NCBI RefSeq assembly: GCF_900101025.1
Contig: NZ_FMUH01000001.1
Span: forward strand, 124,001 to 188,000
From: Klenkia marina
Lineage (GTDB): Bacteria; Actinomycetota; Actinomycetes; Mycobacteriales; Geodermatophilaceae
DNA: 64,000 bases
Direction of reading: 5' to 3'
Both the position numbers and the translations under genes were made by a program. Position 1 is the stretch's first letter, and each line of letters begins with the position of its first letter. Positions 36,815 through 43,147 of the stretch are shown piece by piece. The notes beneath the pieces are model-generated. The model was not told the origin of the DNA. It saw nothing but the letters and a program-made list of their open reading frames with translations, and made no database searches.

Positions 36815-37131
36815 CCGACAGCGTGCACTTCCTCCGCGATGACCACGGGGGGCCGCTCGGGGTGGTCAGCGTCAACGCCGTCAACGAGCGGGGCGCGATC
36901 CTCGCGTTCGCTGCCGCGGTCGCGAGCAACCGCCCACGAGATCTAGAGCAGCTCACGCAGGAGCTGGTCGAGGAGGTCGGCCCTCGTGAGGCTGGATACG
37001 TGTTCGCCGCAGCGCTGGGCACGTTGGTACAGGACGTGTTGGACCCGCTGTTGGACGTCGTGGAAGCAACCGGCCACCCGGTTCGGACCAAGCTGGCTCA
37101 GACCCTCCAGGGAATGAAGGCCGGACGGTGA
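36811..37131 (+). CDS. Hypothetical protein between DUF6907 gene and tyrosine recombinase
   Basis: A 106-residue protein starting at GTG 36811, which overlaps the previous stop (GTGA), and ending in the same way on the recombinase start. Mostly helical (LTQELVEEVGPREAGYVFAAALGTLVQDVLDPLL). No family is recognised. Tight coupling suggests an accessory role to recombination or maintenance. Confidence 0.6.
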   Translation: MTDSVHFLRDDHGGPLGVVSVNAVNERGAILAFAAAVASNRPRDLEQLTQELVEEVGPREAGYVFAAALGTLVQDVLDPLLDVVEATGHPVRTKLAQTLQGMKAGR

Positions 37132-38024
37132 CCGCCAACCTGCGCCTCATCCCTCCGGCCCGCGAGGATCACGACCCGCAGATCGACGCTTACATCACCT
37201 GGGCTCGCGAGCTACGCGGCCTATCGAAGAACACCCTTCGGGTGCGTCGGGGGTTCCTCATCGGACTGGCCCTCTACCTCGGCAAGCCCCTGGTGGAGGC
37301 CACCGAACGAGACCTCCTCTACTGGGAGCGGGACAAGGTGTCCGGGCGAGCCCCAGAGAGCCGCAACGCCTACGTCTCTCACGCTCGAGCGTTCTATGTC
37401 TGGGCCGTCAAGACCAAGCTGCTCGATGACGACCCGAGTCAGTGCCTGACGCGACCCAAGCTGACCCGGGGACTCCCCCGACCCATCAGCGACGAGGACT
37501 TCCGGCTGGCAGTGGGTGCGGCCAGTCCCAAGATGCGGGCATGGCTGCTGCTCGGCGGGTTCTGCGGGCTTCGCTGTCAAGAGATTGCCGGGCTGAACTG
37601 GTCGGACCTGCACACGGCCGGCCATGAACCGACCTTGCTGGTTCGGGACGGCAAGGGCGGCAAGGAACGCGTGGTGCCAGTCCCCCAGCCTGTCATTGAT
37701 GCACTGGTCGCCCATGGCAGGCAGAGGTCGGGGCCGATGTTTTACGGCCTGGATGCTCGACAGATCGAGGCACGCTCGGTGTCGTCGGGACTGAACGCGT
37801 TCTTCAAGCGCGTCGGCATCGACGCCACGGCACACCAATTACGTCACAGGTACGCAACGACCGCCTATCGACTGACGAAAGACATCCGGTTGGTCCAGGA
37901 GTTGCTGGGTCACTCGTCACCCAACACGACCGCTGTGTACGCGGCGTTCGATCAGAGCCAGGCCGCCGGGATGGTCGCCGCAATGGAAGAACAGTGGGCC
38001 GCCGACGTCGCCGAGACGGCCTAG
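37128..38024 (+). CDS. Tyrosine recombinase (XerC/phage integrase family)
   Basis: A 298-residue site-specific recombinase. The N-terminal SAM-like domain spans about 15-105 (AYITWARELRGLSKNTLRVRR) and the catalytic domain about 115-290. Catalytic residues: Arg in GGFCGLRCQEIAGL, Lys in GKGGKERVVPV, HxxR in HQLRHRYAT, His in LLGHSSPNTT and the nucleophile Tyr in AVYAAFD. All appear intact. It is small, without an arm-binding domain, so a Xer-like or dimer-resolution role is as likely as integration. It lies at the opposite end of the element from the serine integrase. Confidence 0.9.
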   Translation: MTANLRLIPPAREDHDPQIDAYITWARELRGLSKNTLRVRRGFLIGLALYLGKPLVEATERDLLYWERDKVSGRAPESRNAYVSHARAFYVWAVKTKLLDDDPSQCLTRPKLTRGLPRPISDEDFRLAVGAASPKMRAWLLLGGFCGLRCQEIAGLNWSDLHTAGHEPTLLVRDGKGGKERVVPVPQPVIDALVAHGRQRSGPMFYGLDARQIEARSVSSGLNAFFKRVGIDATAHQLRHRYATTAYRLTKDIRLVQELLGHSSPNTTAVYAAFDQSQAAGMVAAMEEQWAADVAETA

Positions 38025-38031
38025 GCTGGCA

Positions 38032-38067
38032 GGGCTCCGCCGGTTACCCCCGTGGCCGGCGGAGCCC
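38032..38067. terminator. Perfect 12-bp hairpin between convergent genes
   Basis: GGGCTCCGCCGG (38032-38043) and CCGGCGGAGCCC (38056-38067) pair completely around a 12-nt loop. It sits between the tyrosine recombinase (plus) and a small minus-strand gene, so it can serve both directions. Confidence 0.8.
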
Positions 38068-38075
38068 TACCGCCG

Positions 38076-38243
38076 CTAGATCAGCGGATAGACCCGCTCG
38101 AACCGCTCGATGGTCCGGGCGTCGAGTTGCATCGCCCCCGCCAGTCCGATCTGCCGCACATACCAGTCGACGCCAGCAGCGGTCTCGTCCAGCGGCCATG
38201 CGTACGCAGCCGCGATGCGCCGAGCAATTTCATTCGTGCTCAT
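38076..38243 (-). CDS. Small element protein, 55 residues
   Basis: Read directly from the minus strand: ATG 38243 (MSTNEIARRIAAAYAWPLDE) to TAG 38076. It is mainly helical, with Trp and Tyr residues (GVDWYVRQIGLAGAMQ), ending FERVYPLI. No family is recognised. It is bounded by the terminator on one side and a divergent small gene on the other. Confidence 0.5.
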   Translation of the reverse strand: MSTNEIARRIAAAYAWPLDETAAGVDWYVRQIGLAGAMQLDARTIERFERVYPLI

Positions 38244-38330
38244 GGGTGCTCCAAGTTGATTAGCCGTGCAATACCCCTCAAGGGTGCACCCATGTCGGCC
38301 TGCGGCGAAAGCCCAACTAGCGTCGCCCGC

Positions 38331-38540
38331 GTGACAGAGCTCCGCGCCGAGGTGTCGTTGCCCTTCCGGGACGACGAGCGGGCCACCATGGCCCTGCGTG
38401 GGGACCTCCGCTTGCGGGCTGTGGCGAGCTTTGGTGGGCCTTTGGGGCAGGTGACAGTCACGGGACCGGTCGAGGAGGTCGACGACCAGGGGCGCACCTG
38501 GTGGCGATGGACGGCAACAGTTGATCGACCCGCCAACTAG
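38331..38540 (+). CDS. Small hypothetical protein, 69 residues
   Basis: GTG 38331 to TAG 38540: VTELRAEVSLPFRDDERATM and onward to WWRWTATVDRPAN. The pattern suggests a small beta-barrel-like fold (alternating strands, WWRW near the end). No ribosome site stands out and the start is uncertain. It is divergent from the 55-residue gene and convergent with a small membrane protein. Confidence 0.4.
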   Translation: MTELRAEVSLPFRDDERATMALRGDLRLRAVASFGGPLGQVTVTGPVEEVDDQGRTWWRWTATVDRPAN

Positions 38541-38553
38541 CCCTGAGGTAACC

Positions 38554-38700
38554 CTACCCGCGGCCCTTCATCTTGTTCCACAGAATCCAGCCGCCGACGA
38601 GAACGAAGACGATGGCAAAAGTGATAAACACCGGCCAGTCCATCGGTCCGCCGGGGCTGTTCGTGGGGGTATGGGTAAAGGCCAGCGGGTCGACACTCAT
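38554..38700 (-). CDS. Small single-helix membrane protein, 48 residues
   Basis: ATG 38700 (MSVDPLAFTHTPTNSPGGP) to TAG 38554. A polar N-terminus, one hydrophobic helix (VFITFAIVFVLVGGWILW) and a basic tail NKMKGRG give an N-out/C-in membrane peptide. The size and topology fit a phage-type membrane peptide, but no function can be assigned. Confidence 0.5.
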   Translation of the reverse strand: MSVDPLAFTHTPTNSPGGPMDWPVFITFAIVFVLVGGWILWNKMKGRG

Positions 38701-38744
38701 GTGGGAATGTTGACGTGCGGGTGATCGCCCCGCGACCTGGCCAC

Positions 38745-39086
38745 CTAGGTCGGTGAATCACCCTGCTTGAGTCGGTAGTGCACCGACGACGCAGCTACCC
38801 CAGCAGCCCTAGCGATGTCCGCGATGGGGTGGCCGTCGGCGTAGGCGGCTCGGATGAGCCGGGTCCACTCGTCGGTGGCCTCGGCATAGGCCTGCTTCTG
38901 CGGCAGTCGCAGCGGCGACCCCTGGCCGTGCTCGGCGGTGGCGTCTGCCAAGAGCCGCCTCGCGGACCGTCTGGTGGTAGCAGATGCTCGCAGCTCCACC
39001 AGACGGTCTTTCACGCTGAGTCCGGCGAGCAGGTCATGCCCTCGATTGGCGGAGACATCAGTAAGGCGAGCTCCCCAAGAGTTCAC
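38745..39086 (-). CDS. Helix-turn-helix protein of the element
   Basis: Up to 113 residues. The C-terminal part (LIRAAYADGHPIADIARAAGVAASSVHYRLKQ) is a clear resolvase/Trp-repressor-type helix-turn-helix. The rest is basic and helical. Start is uncertain: ATG 39086 overlaps the DUF3037 gene by 29 bp, while GTG 39014 gives an 89-residue protein. It may regulate the HipA-like/DUF3037 cassette upstream or the element itself. Confidence 0.6.
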   Translation of the reverse strand: MNSWGARLTDVSANRGHDLLAGLSVKDRLVELRASATTRRSARRLLADATAEHGQGSPLRLPQKQAYAEATDEWTRLIRAAYADGHPIADIARAAGVAASSVHYRLKQGDSPT

Positions 39087-39939
39087 GAGCGCGGATACCG
39101 ACCTCTTCGACTCGGTCCAAGGGAACTACATGGGCCCTGAGGTCCATGAATATGTCCATTGCCACATCGAAGACCCTATTTTGCGCATCATTCTCCGGTT
39201 GCGCAATCACGACCTCGAGAGGCACATCGGGGGATACGACGACGAACTCATCCCGTCCCGTAATTATGCGAGCTTCGTCATTGTTGCGAAGACGCATCAT
39301 CGCATAGCCCCACGCCTTGATGTCCGTGTTTAGGGCATCAACACTGGCCCGCTGAAATGACCACGCTTGGGTCAGTTGAACTGCCCGCCGATGCCCCAGG
39401 ACGATGTCAAGCCTGGTGTCGACTTTGTCCCCTACGAACATCTCCACCCGCGACTGCAACATACGCTCATCCACGCCCGCAGAAACGTATGAATCTCTAA
39501 CCTGCTTGAGTACTCTTGCTTTCGAGAGTCCCCCGCGCTTCTGCCGAGCGGGATCGATCAGCATCCGCGAAAAAACCAGGTCAAGTGCGGCTTCTGCATC
39601 CGCTGCGATCACGGGTCGAGGACGGGACAATTGCACGACATTGTTGAGCTCGCCATGCCAAAGTGCCAGTGCAGCTTCGCTAAGATGCTCACCGTCATTG
39701 AACCCATCGACAGCTAGCATTTCCTGGTCTTCCGCTCGAGAACTCAGCGTTGCGAGAAAATGCATCGTCGCGTCGATAGCCGAGACATCGGCGATCTTCT
39801 GCACCCTACTGAAGTTCTCGACATGCCGAACACCCCAGTCGCCCGTCGTGGGGTCACCAGCGATTGCGCCGACGTTGATGAATTCGCCAGTGATCGGTTC
39901 GGGCACGCATCGAACTAGCGCGTAGATGTACTTGGCCAC
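39058..39939 (-). CDS. DUF3037 family protein
   Basis: A 293-residue protein. The opening AKYIYALVRCVPEPITGEFINVGAI is the DUF3037 signature, and a helical second half follows (SKARVLKQVRDSYVSAGVDER). GTG 39939 has AGGAGG 4 nt upstream. It begins 8 bp after the HipA-like kinase gene. DUF3037 proteins are often encoded next to HipA-like kinases (recalled from databases, not checked here), which suggests a two-component toxin/antitoxin or defence pair. Base composition is more AT-rich than the host genes. Confidence 0.75.
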   Translation of the reverse strand: MAKYIYALVRCVPEPITGEFINVGAIAGDPTTGDWGVRHVENFSRVQKIADVSAIDATMHFLATLSSRAEDQEMLAVDGFNDGEHLSEAALALWHGELNNVVQLSRPRPVIAADAEAALDLVFSRMLIDPARQKRGGLSKARVLKQVRDSYVSAGVDERMLQSRVEMFVGDKVDTRLDIVLGHRRAVQLTQAWSFQRASVDALNTDIKAWGYAMMRLRNNDEARIITGRDEFVVVSPDVPLEVVIAQPENDAQNRVFDVAMDIFMDLRAHVVPLDRVEEVGIRARELLGSSPY

Positions 39940-39947
39940 CGAACCTC

Positions 39948-40748
39948 CTACACCCGACTCGTCAATTGCATCAACCGCTGCGCCACGCCCTCGCGGCGCT
40001 CGAACAGGAACCATCCTAGCGCGCCCAAAGTCTCATCATCCACGGGCCAAGAAGCCGGGACGCCCTTGAGAATGGTCAACAGGTCATTCTCGGACACCTT
40101 CAACAAATCCGAGGCAACGTCCATCAACTCATTCGCATTCAGGCCAACCGGCGAATCGGTCAGTGAGTTGTCCCGGCCCACCTCAGCCTCCAAGGCAGCT
40201 CGGGTCAGAAAGCCAGTGTCCATGGGAGGCAGGTAGCGACCATGGTCGTGGGAATAGATCGACAGGTTGTCGTCAATGTCATAGAGCCATTGAGCATCCG
40301 ACCCGCAGCACCAGTCGAAGAGTGCGTAGATGCGGGCGTGGCGGCGAACATTGTCATCGCTTTTGCGTTCTACTAAATAAGGCCGACCGCGCTCGTCGGC
40401 CCGCTCCACTGCCAGACTGCCGTGCGCAAGCCCGGCCTTCAGGAACATCCCGTCGCGCAGCTCCTCGCCGTCGAGATCGGGTGGGATCCGGATCAAAGTG
40501 CTGCGGCACACCGGAGCTCCGATCAAAGCCCCCGCTCTGGCCACCACGTATTCCTTAACTAGGGCTGCGGGCTCGGCGGGAGGTAACAGCGAGCTACTTT
40601 TTACCCAATACAGATTCTCGTCGTCCGCTTGCACCTCAAAGGGCGCGAGCAGGCTTCCGGCCACTTTGTCAGTCAGCAACACGACAGACGGATACGAGCC
40701 GGCGTCAGTTCGTCCGGCTATAGCTTCGGCCCACTGGTCGACGTCCAA
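39948..40748 (-). CDS. HipA-like kinase domain protein
   Basis: A protein of about 266 residues resembling the short HipA-like kinase family (HipA_2 type) rather than full HipA toxin. Visible pieces: a Lys-containing strand (NLYWVKSSS), FDWCCGSDAQWLYDIDDNLS and the metal-binding-like YSHDHGRYLPP (about 150-160). HipA kinases phosphorylate translation factors or tRNA synthetases. TTG 40748 is chosen because GGGAGG lies 5 nt upstream and no ATG or GTG fits the conserved start. It precedes the DUF3037 gene by 8 bp. A LexA box lies 380 bp upstream. Confidence 0.72.
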   Translation of the reverse strand: MDVDQWAEAIAGRTDAGSYPSVVLLTDKVAGSLLAPFEVQADDENLYWVKSSSLLPPAEPAALVKEYVVARAGALIGAPVCRSTLIRIPPDLDGEELRDGMFLKAGLAHGSLAVERADERGRPYLVERKSDDNVRRHARIYALFDWCCGSDAQWLYDIDDNLSIYSHDHGRYLPPMDTGFLTRAALEAEVGRDNSLTDSPVGLNANELMDVASDLLKVSENDLLTILKGVPASWPVDDETLGALGWFLFERREGVAQRLMQLTSRV

Positions 40749-40846
40749 AGCTGCCTCCCATGGTCGAGCACCGAACCGGAAGCCTAACCGGGCGATGAGC
40801 GGAAAGGATGCAACGTGGCCATGACGGAGGCGGCAGTCGCCCCGGC

Positions 40847-41107
40847 TTAGTGCGGGTTCCGCCGTCGCTCTAGCGCTGGCGGCTTGGGCGCCGGCCGCAA
40901 CGCCTCGAGGTATCGGCCCTCGACCCAGGCGTGCACGAGGTTCTGCTCGAAGTAGCCGGGCACGGTGTAGGCGACGCGGCCCCACCAGGTGCCGTCGTCA
41001 GCCTGTCGCCAGTCGAGCAGGACGGCGGGAAACGGCTCGACCTGGTGGGGCATCCCGGTGACCCAGCAGTGGCGCGGCTGCGAGCGGGGGTGCTCGGCAG
41101 CAGTCAC
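40847..41107 (-). CDS. Small protein directly downstream of a LexA box
   Basis: An 86-residue protein: MTAAEHPRSQPRHCWVTGMP (initiated at GTG 41107), DGTWWGRVAYTVPGY, VHAWVEGRYLEALRP and a basic Pro-rich tail. Aromatic-rich beta structure is likely. No family can be named. The start lies 21 bp from a perfect SOS box, so it is probably DNA-damage induced and may be co-transcribed with the HipA-like and DUF3037 genes (98-bp gap). Confidence 0.65.
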   Translation of the reverse strand: MTAAEHPRSQPRHCWVTGMPHQVEPFPAVLLDWRQADDGTWWGRVAYTVPGYFEQNLVHAWVEGRYLEALRPAPKPPALERRRNPH

Positions 41108-41128
41108 CCAGCCAGGATGACACGCTCA

Positions 41129-41144
41129 TCGAACACATGTTCGA
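41129..41144. promoter_or_regulatory. LexA-binding site (SOS box)
   Basis: TCGAACACATGTTCGA is a perfect 16-bp palindrome in its arms (TCGAACA/TGTTCGA) and matches the Gram-positive/mycobacterial SOS box consensus CGAACRNRYGTTYG at every position. It lies 21 bp upstream of the minus-strand gene at 40847-41107 and just after the stop of the gene at 41147. Confidence 0.85.
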
Positions 41145-41146
41145 TT

Positions 41147-41674
41147 CTAGGAGGCGAGCTCCTGCGCCATCACCGCAGCCAGCGCTCGGCGCGCCGTTGC
41201 CTCGTCCTTGGCCCGGTCACCCATGAGCTCGACGTCTGCGACTGCGGGAGCCTGAAACGGGTCGCCGCCGTCGTTGTCACGGTTCCAGAACGCGATGTCC
41301 CTCTGGCGCTCGTACTCCCCTACCGACTTCGACCACGCTCGGAACGCGTCCTGGCAGGCCGTGGACCCAAGCACACCCAGTAGCGCCGCCGCGGACGCAC
41401 GGCGGTCGATTGATGGCCTGTCAACGTGCGCTCGAGTGAACGCTTCGTACTCATCCTCGATGGCCAACTTGAGGTTGCGATGACTGTGGTAGACCCACGA
41501 CCCCTCAAGTTGGGCGAATTGCAGTACCTCGAGGTACGCCTTCTCTAGCCTCAGCTGTGTGCGCTGCTCACGGGCCAGCTTGGCCGCCTGCTGCTGAGTC
41601 CGGAACGACAAGCCAAGACCACCGAGACCGACCAGCCCCGAACTCACAACCGCCGCTAGGGCGACACCGTCCAT
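41147..41674 (-). CDS. Membrane-anchored hypothetical protein
   Basis: A 175-residue protein. One N-terminal helix (VALAAVVSSGLVGLGGLGLSF) is followed by a soluble helical domain rich in charged residues (RTQQQAAKLAREQRTQLRLEKAYLEVLQFAQLEGSW). The layout, one membrane helix followed by TQQQAAKLAREQR, is common in uncharacterised actinobacterial proteins near mobile DNA. Start ATG 41674. Function unknown. Confidence 0.6.
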   Translation of the reverse strand: MDGVALAAVVSSGLVGLGGLGLSFRTQQQAAKLAREQRTQLRLEKAYLEVLQFAQLEGSWVYHSHRNLKLAIEDEYEAFTRAHVDRPSIDRRASAAALLGVLGSTACQDAFRAWSKSVGEYERQRDIAFWNRDNDGGDPFQAPAVADVELMGDRAKDEATARRALAAVMAQELAS

Positions 41675-41746
41675 TGCCGCATCTTGGCACGCGTGGAGGG
41701 TTCGAAACGGTACGGTTCCGTCAACCGCACGACCACGGGGGATCAC

Positions 41747-42316
41747 ATGCGCCGCACCGCTCTTGCCTGCCTGCCCTTCGCCCTACTGCTGACGGCCTGC
41801 GGGTCTGACCCAGCGCCCGTGACCAGCGCCCAGCAGTCCACCGCGCCGGCCTCCACCTCGGAGGCTTCTGCGGCACCGACCACGACCGCTGCCCCGACCA
41901 CCGAGGACCCTCTACTCGCCGACCAGGCCCTGGTGCGGACCCTGTTCTATGGCCTGTCGCAGTCCAGCATGGACGGGCTGCAAGGCTTCGCGGAGTACAT
42001 GGCTGGCAACAACCATCCAGAGTTCAGCTACTCGGTAGACGAATGCCTCACAGGGATAGAGCGGTCCGGCGCCACCGACAACTACCGCGTCGACTACGTC
42101 CCCGACGTCGCCAGCATGGCCATCGATCCGGGGTGGGCGCTGGGGGCAACCTCAGGTCGCTACGCCGGCCTGGTTCCGTCGGGCCGCAACTACATCCTGC
42201 CCGTGGCCATCAATGAGTCGGATCTGTCGTTCAGCAACAGCACTACGGCTCAGATGCACGCGTCGGTGCTTGACGGTCGCGCCTACTTCTTCTTCGGCTG
42301 CAACGAGACCACCTGA
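41747..42316 (+). CDS. Lipoprotein carried by the element
   Basis: A 189-residue predicted lipoprotein. Signal peptide MRRTALACLPFALLLTAC has lipobox LLTAC, followed by a Ser/Thr/Ala-rich linker and a domain of about 130 residues with two cysteines (DECLTGIERS, FFGCNETT). ATG 41747 follows CGGGGGATCAC. It is the only plus-strand gene in the middle of the element, so it may have its own promoter and act as a lysogenic-conversion or surface-exclusion factor (inference). Confidence 0.68.
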   Translation: MRRTALACLPFALLLTACGSDPAPVTSAQQSTAPASTSEASAAPTTTAAPTTEDPLLADQALVRTLFYGLSQSSMDGLQGFAEYMAGNNHPEFSYSVDECLTGIERSGATDNYRVDYVPDVASMAIDPGWALGATSGRYAGLVPSGRNYILPVAINESDLSFSNSTTAQMHASVLDGRAYFFFGCNETT

Positions 42317-42318
42317 GG

Positions 42319-42633
42319 TTACTCGCCCTGACCGCTCTCGACCTGGCCGACGACCCACGACATCCCGGTGTGCCCCAGAGGCACCCGCTCGAGCCAATCT
42401 CGGTACGCCTGCATGTGCGCATCGGGGTCGTTCAGTGTCGCCCGCAGGTCGTGGATCAGGCGGTCGCCCTGGGTCTGCTGCGCCGAGAGCATGAGCGCGG
42501 TGAACGTGATGGCCTTGACCGCCGCCTCATGCAGCTCTTCTGCGTCAAGGCCTTGCAGTGCCGCGTCGACCCCCGACGGATCTTCGAGCGCCTGCCCGAA
42601 CCATGCCAGGACATCGCTGTTCTCGACGCTCAT
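42319..42633 (-). CDS. Small acidic protein downstream of WhiB gene
   Basis: A 104-residue helical acidic protein (MSVENSDVLAWFGQALEDPS, AVKAITFTALMLSAQQTQGDRLIHDL). ATG overlaps the whiB-like stop (ATGA). It is the last gene of the tape-measure/WhiB operon. No family is recognised. Confidence 0.6.
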   Translation of the reverse strand: MSVENSDVLAWFGQALEDPSGVDAALQGLDAEELHEAAVKAITFTALMLSAQQTQGDRLIHDLRATLNDPDAHMQAYRDWLERVPLGHTGMSWVVGQVESGQGE

Positions 42634-42893
42634 GCCGTCCCCCGTCGCTCGTTAGGTGCTCGTCCGCCCCAGATGCCGAACCGTTCGTCGGCGGCGAGGG
42701 CGTAATCCAGGCAAGCTTCCCGCGCCCGGCACTGCCTGCACAGCCCCTTCGCCTCCTCGTGCTTGGCCCGCCACCACAGCTCCGGGGGCTTCCGCCGACA
42801 CGGCACCGGCTCACCGACGGACAGTTCCTCGACGAGGGCGAGGAACTGCGGCACGGCCTGCGACGGGATCAACCCGTCAGGTGTGCCGCTCAC
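42630..42893 (-). CDS. WhiB-family iron-sulfur regulator (phage type)
   Basis: An 87-residue WhiB-like protein. Four cysteines are in the family pattern: one at PCRRK, then CRQCRAREAC (C-x2-C-x5-C) for a [4Fe-4S] cluster. The GIWGG turn and a basic tail (RAPNERRG) follow. WhiB proteins act with the primary sigma factor, and phage members such as that of TM4 can repress host whiB genes. GTG 42893 overlaps the preceding stop by 4 bp. It lies within a tail-gene operon rather than a regulatory locus. Confidence 0.9.
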   Translation of the reverse strand: MSGTPDGLIPSQAVPQFLALVEELSVGEPVPCRRKPPELWWRAKHEEAKGLCRQCRAREACLDYALAADERFGIWGGRAPNERRGTA

Positions 42894-43147
42894 GGATGGA
42901 CGACCCGGCCCAGGATGATCGGGAGGTTTGCGTCGTACTTCGCACAGATCACCCGGTGCCCAACTGTTGGGGTGTAGGACGACAGGTAGGCACTCGGCAA
43001 CTCGGCCAGGCGGTACCCGATGGTCACGTTCGGCGGGTTGTCGGCGCTGACACTCAGCACGGTCGCCACCCAGAAGTTGCTGTTCTCGTACTTGCCGGCG
43101 CCGATGATGTAATCGGCGAGCTGACCCGCCTCGTCTGCGGGGGGCAT
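42890..43147 (-). CDS. Small phage-structure-like protein after the tape measure
   Basis: An 85-residue protein (GQLADYIIGAGKYENSNFWVATVLSVS, GHRVICAKYDANLPIILGRVV), probably beta-rich. ATG 43147 overlaps the tape-measure stop by one base (TGATG). The position suggests a tail-tip or accessory protein, but no family is recognised. Confidence 0.55.
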   Translation of the reverse strand: MPPADEAGQLADYIIGAGKYENSNFWVATVLSVSADNPPNVTIGYRLAELPSAYLSSYTPTVGHRVICAKYDANLPIILGRVVHP

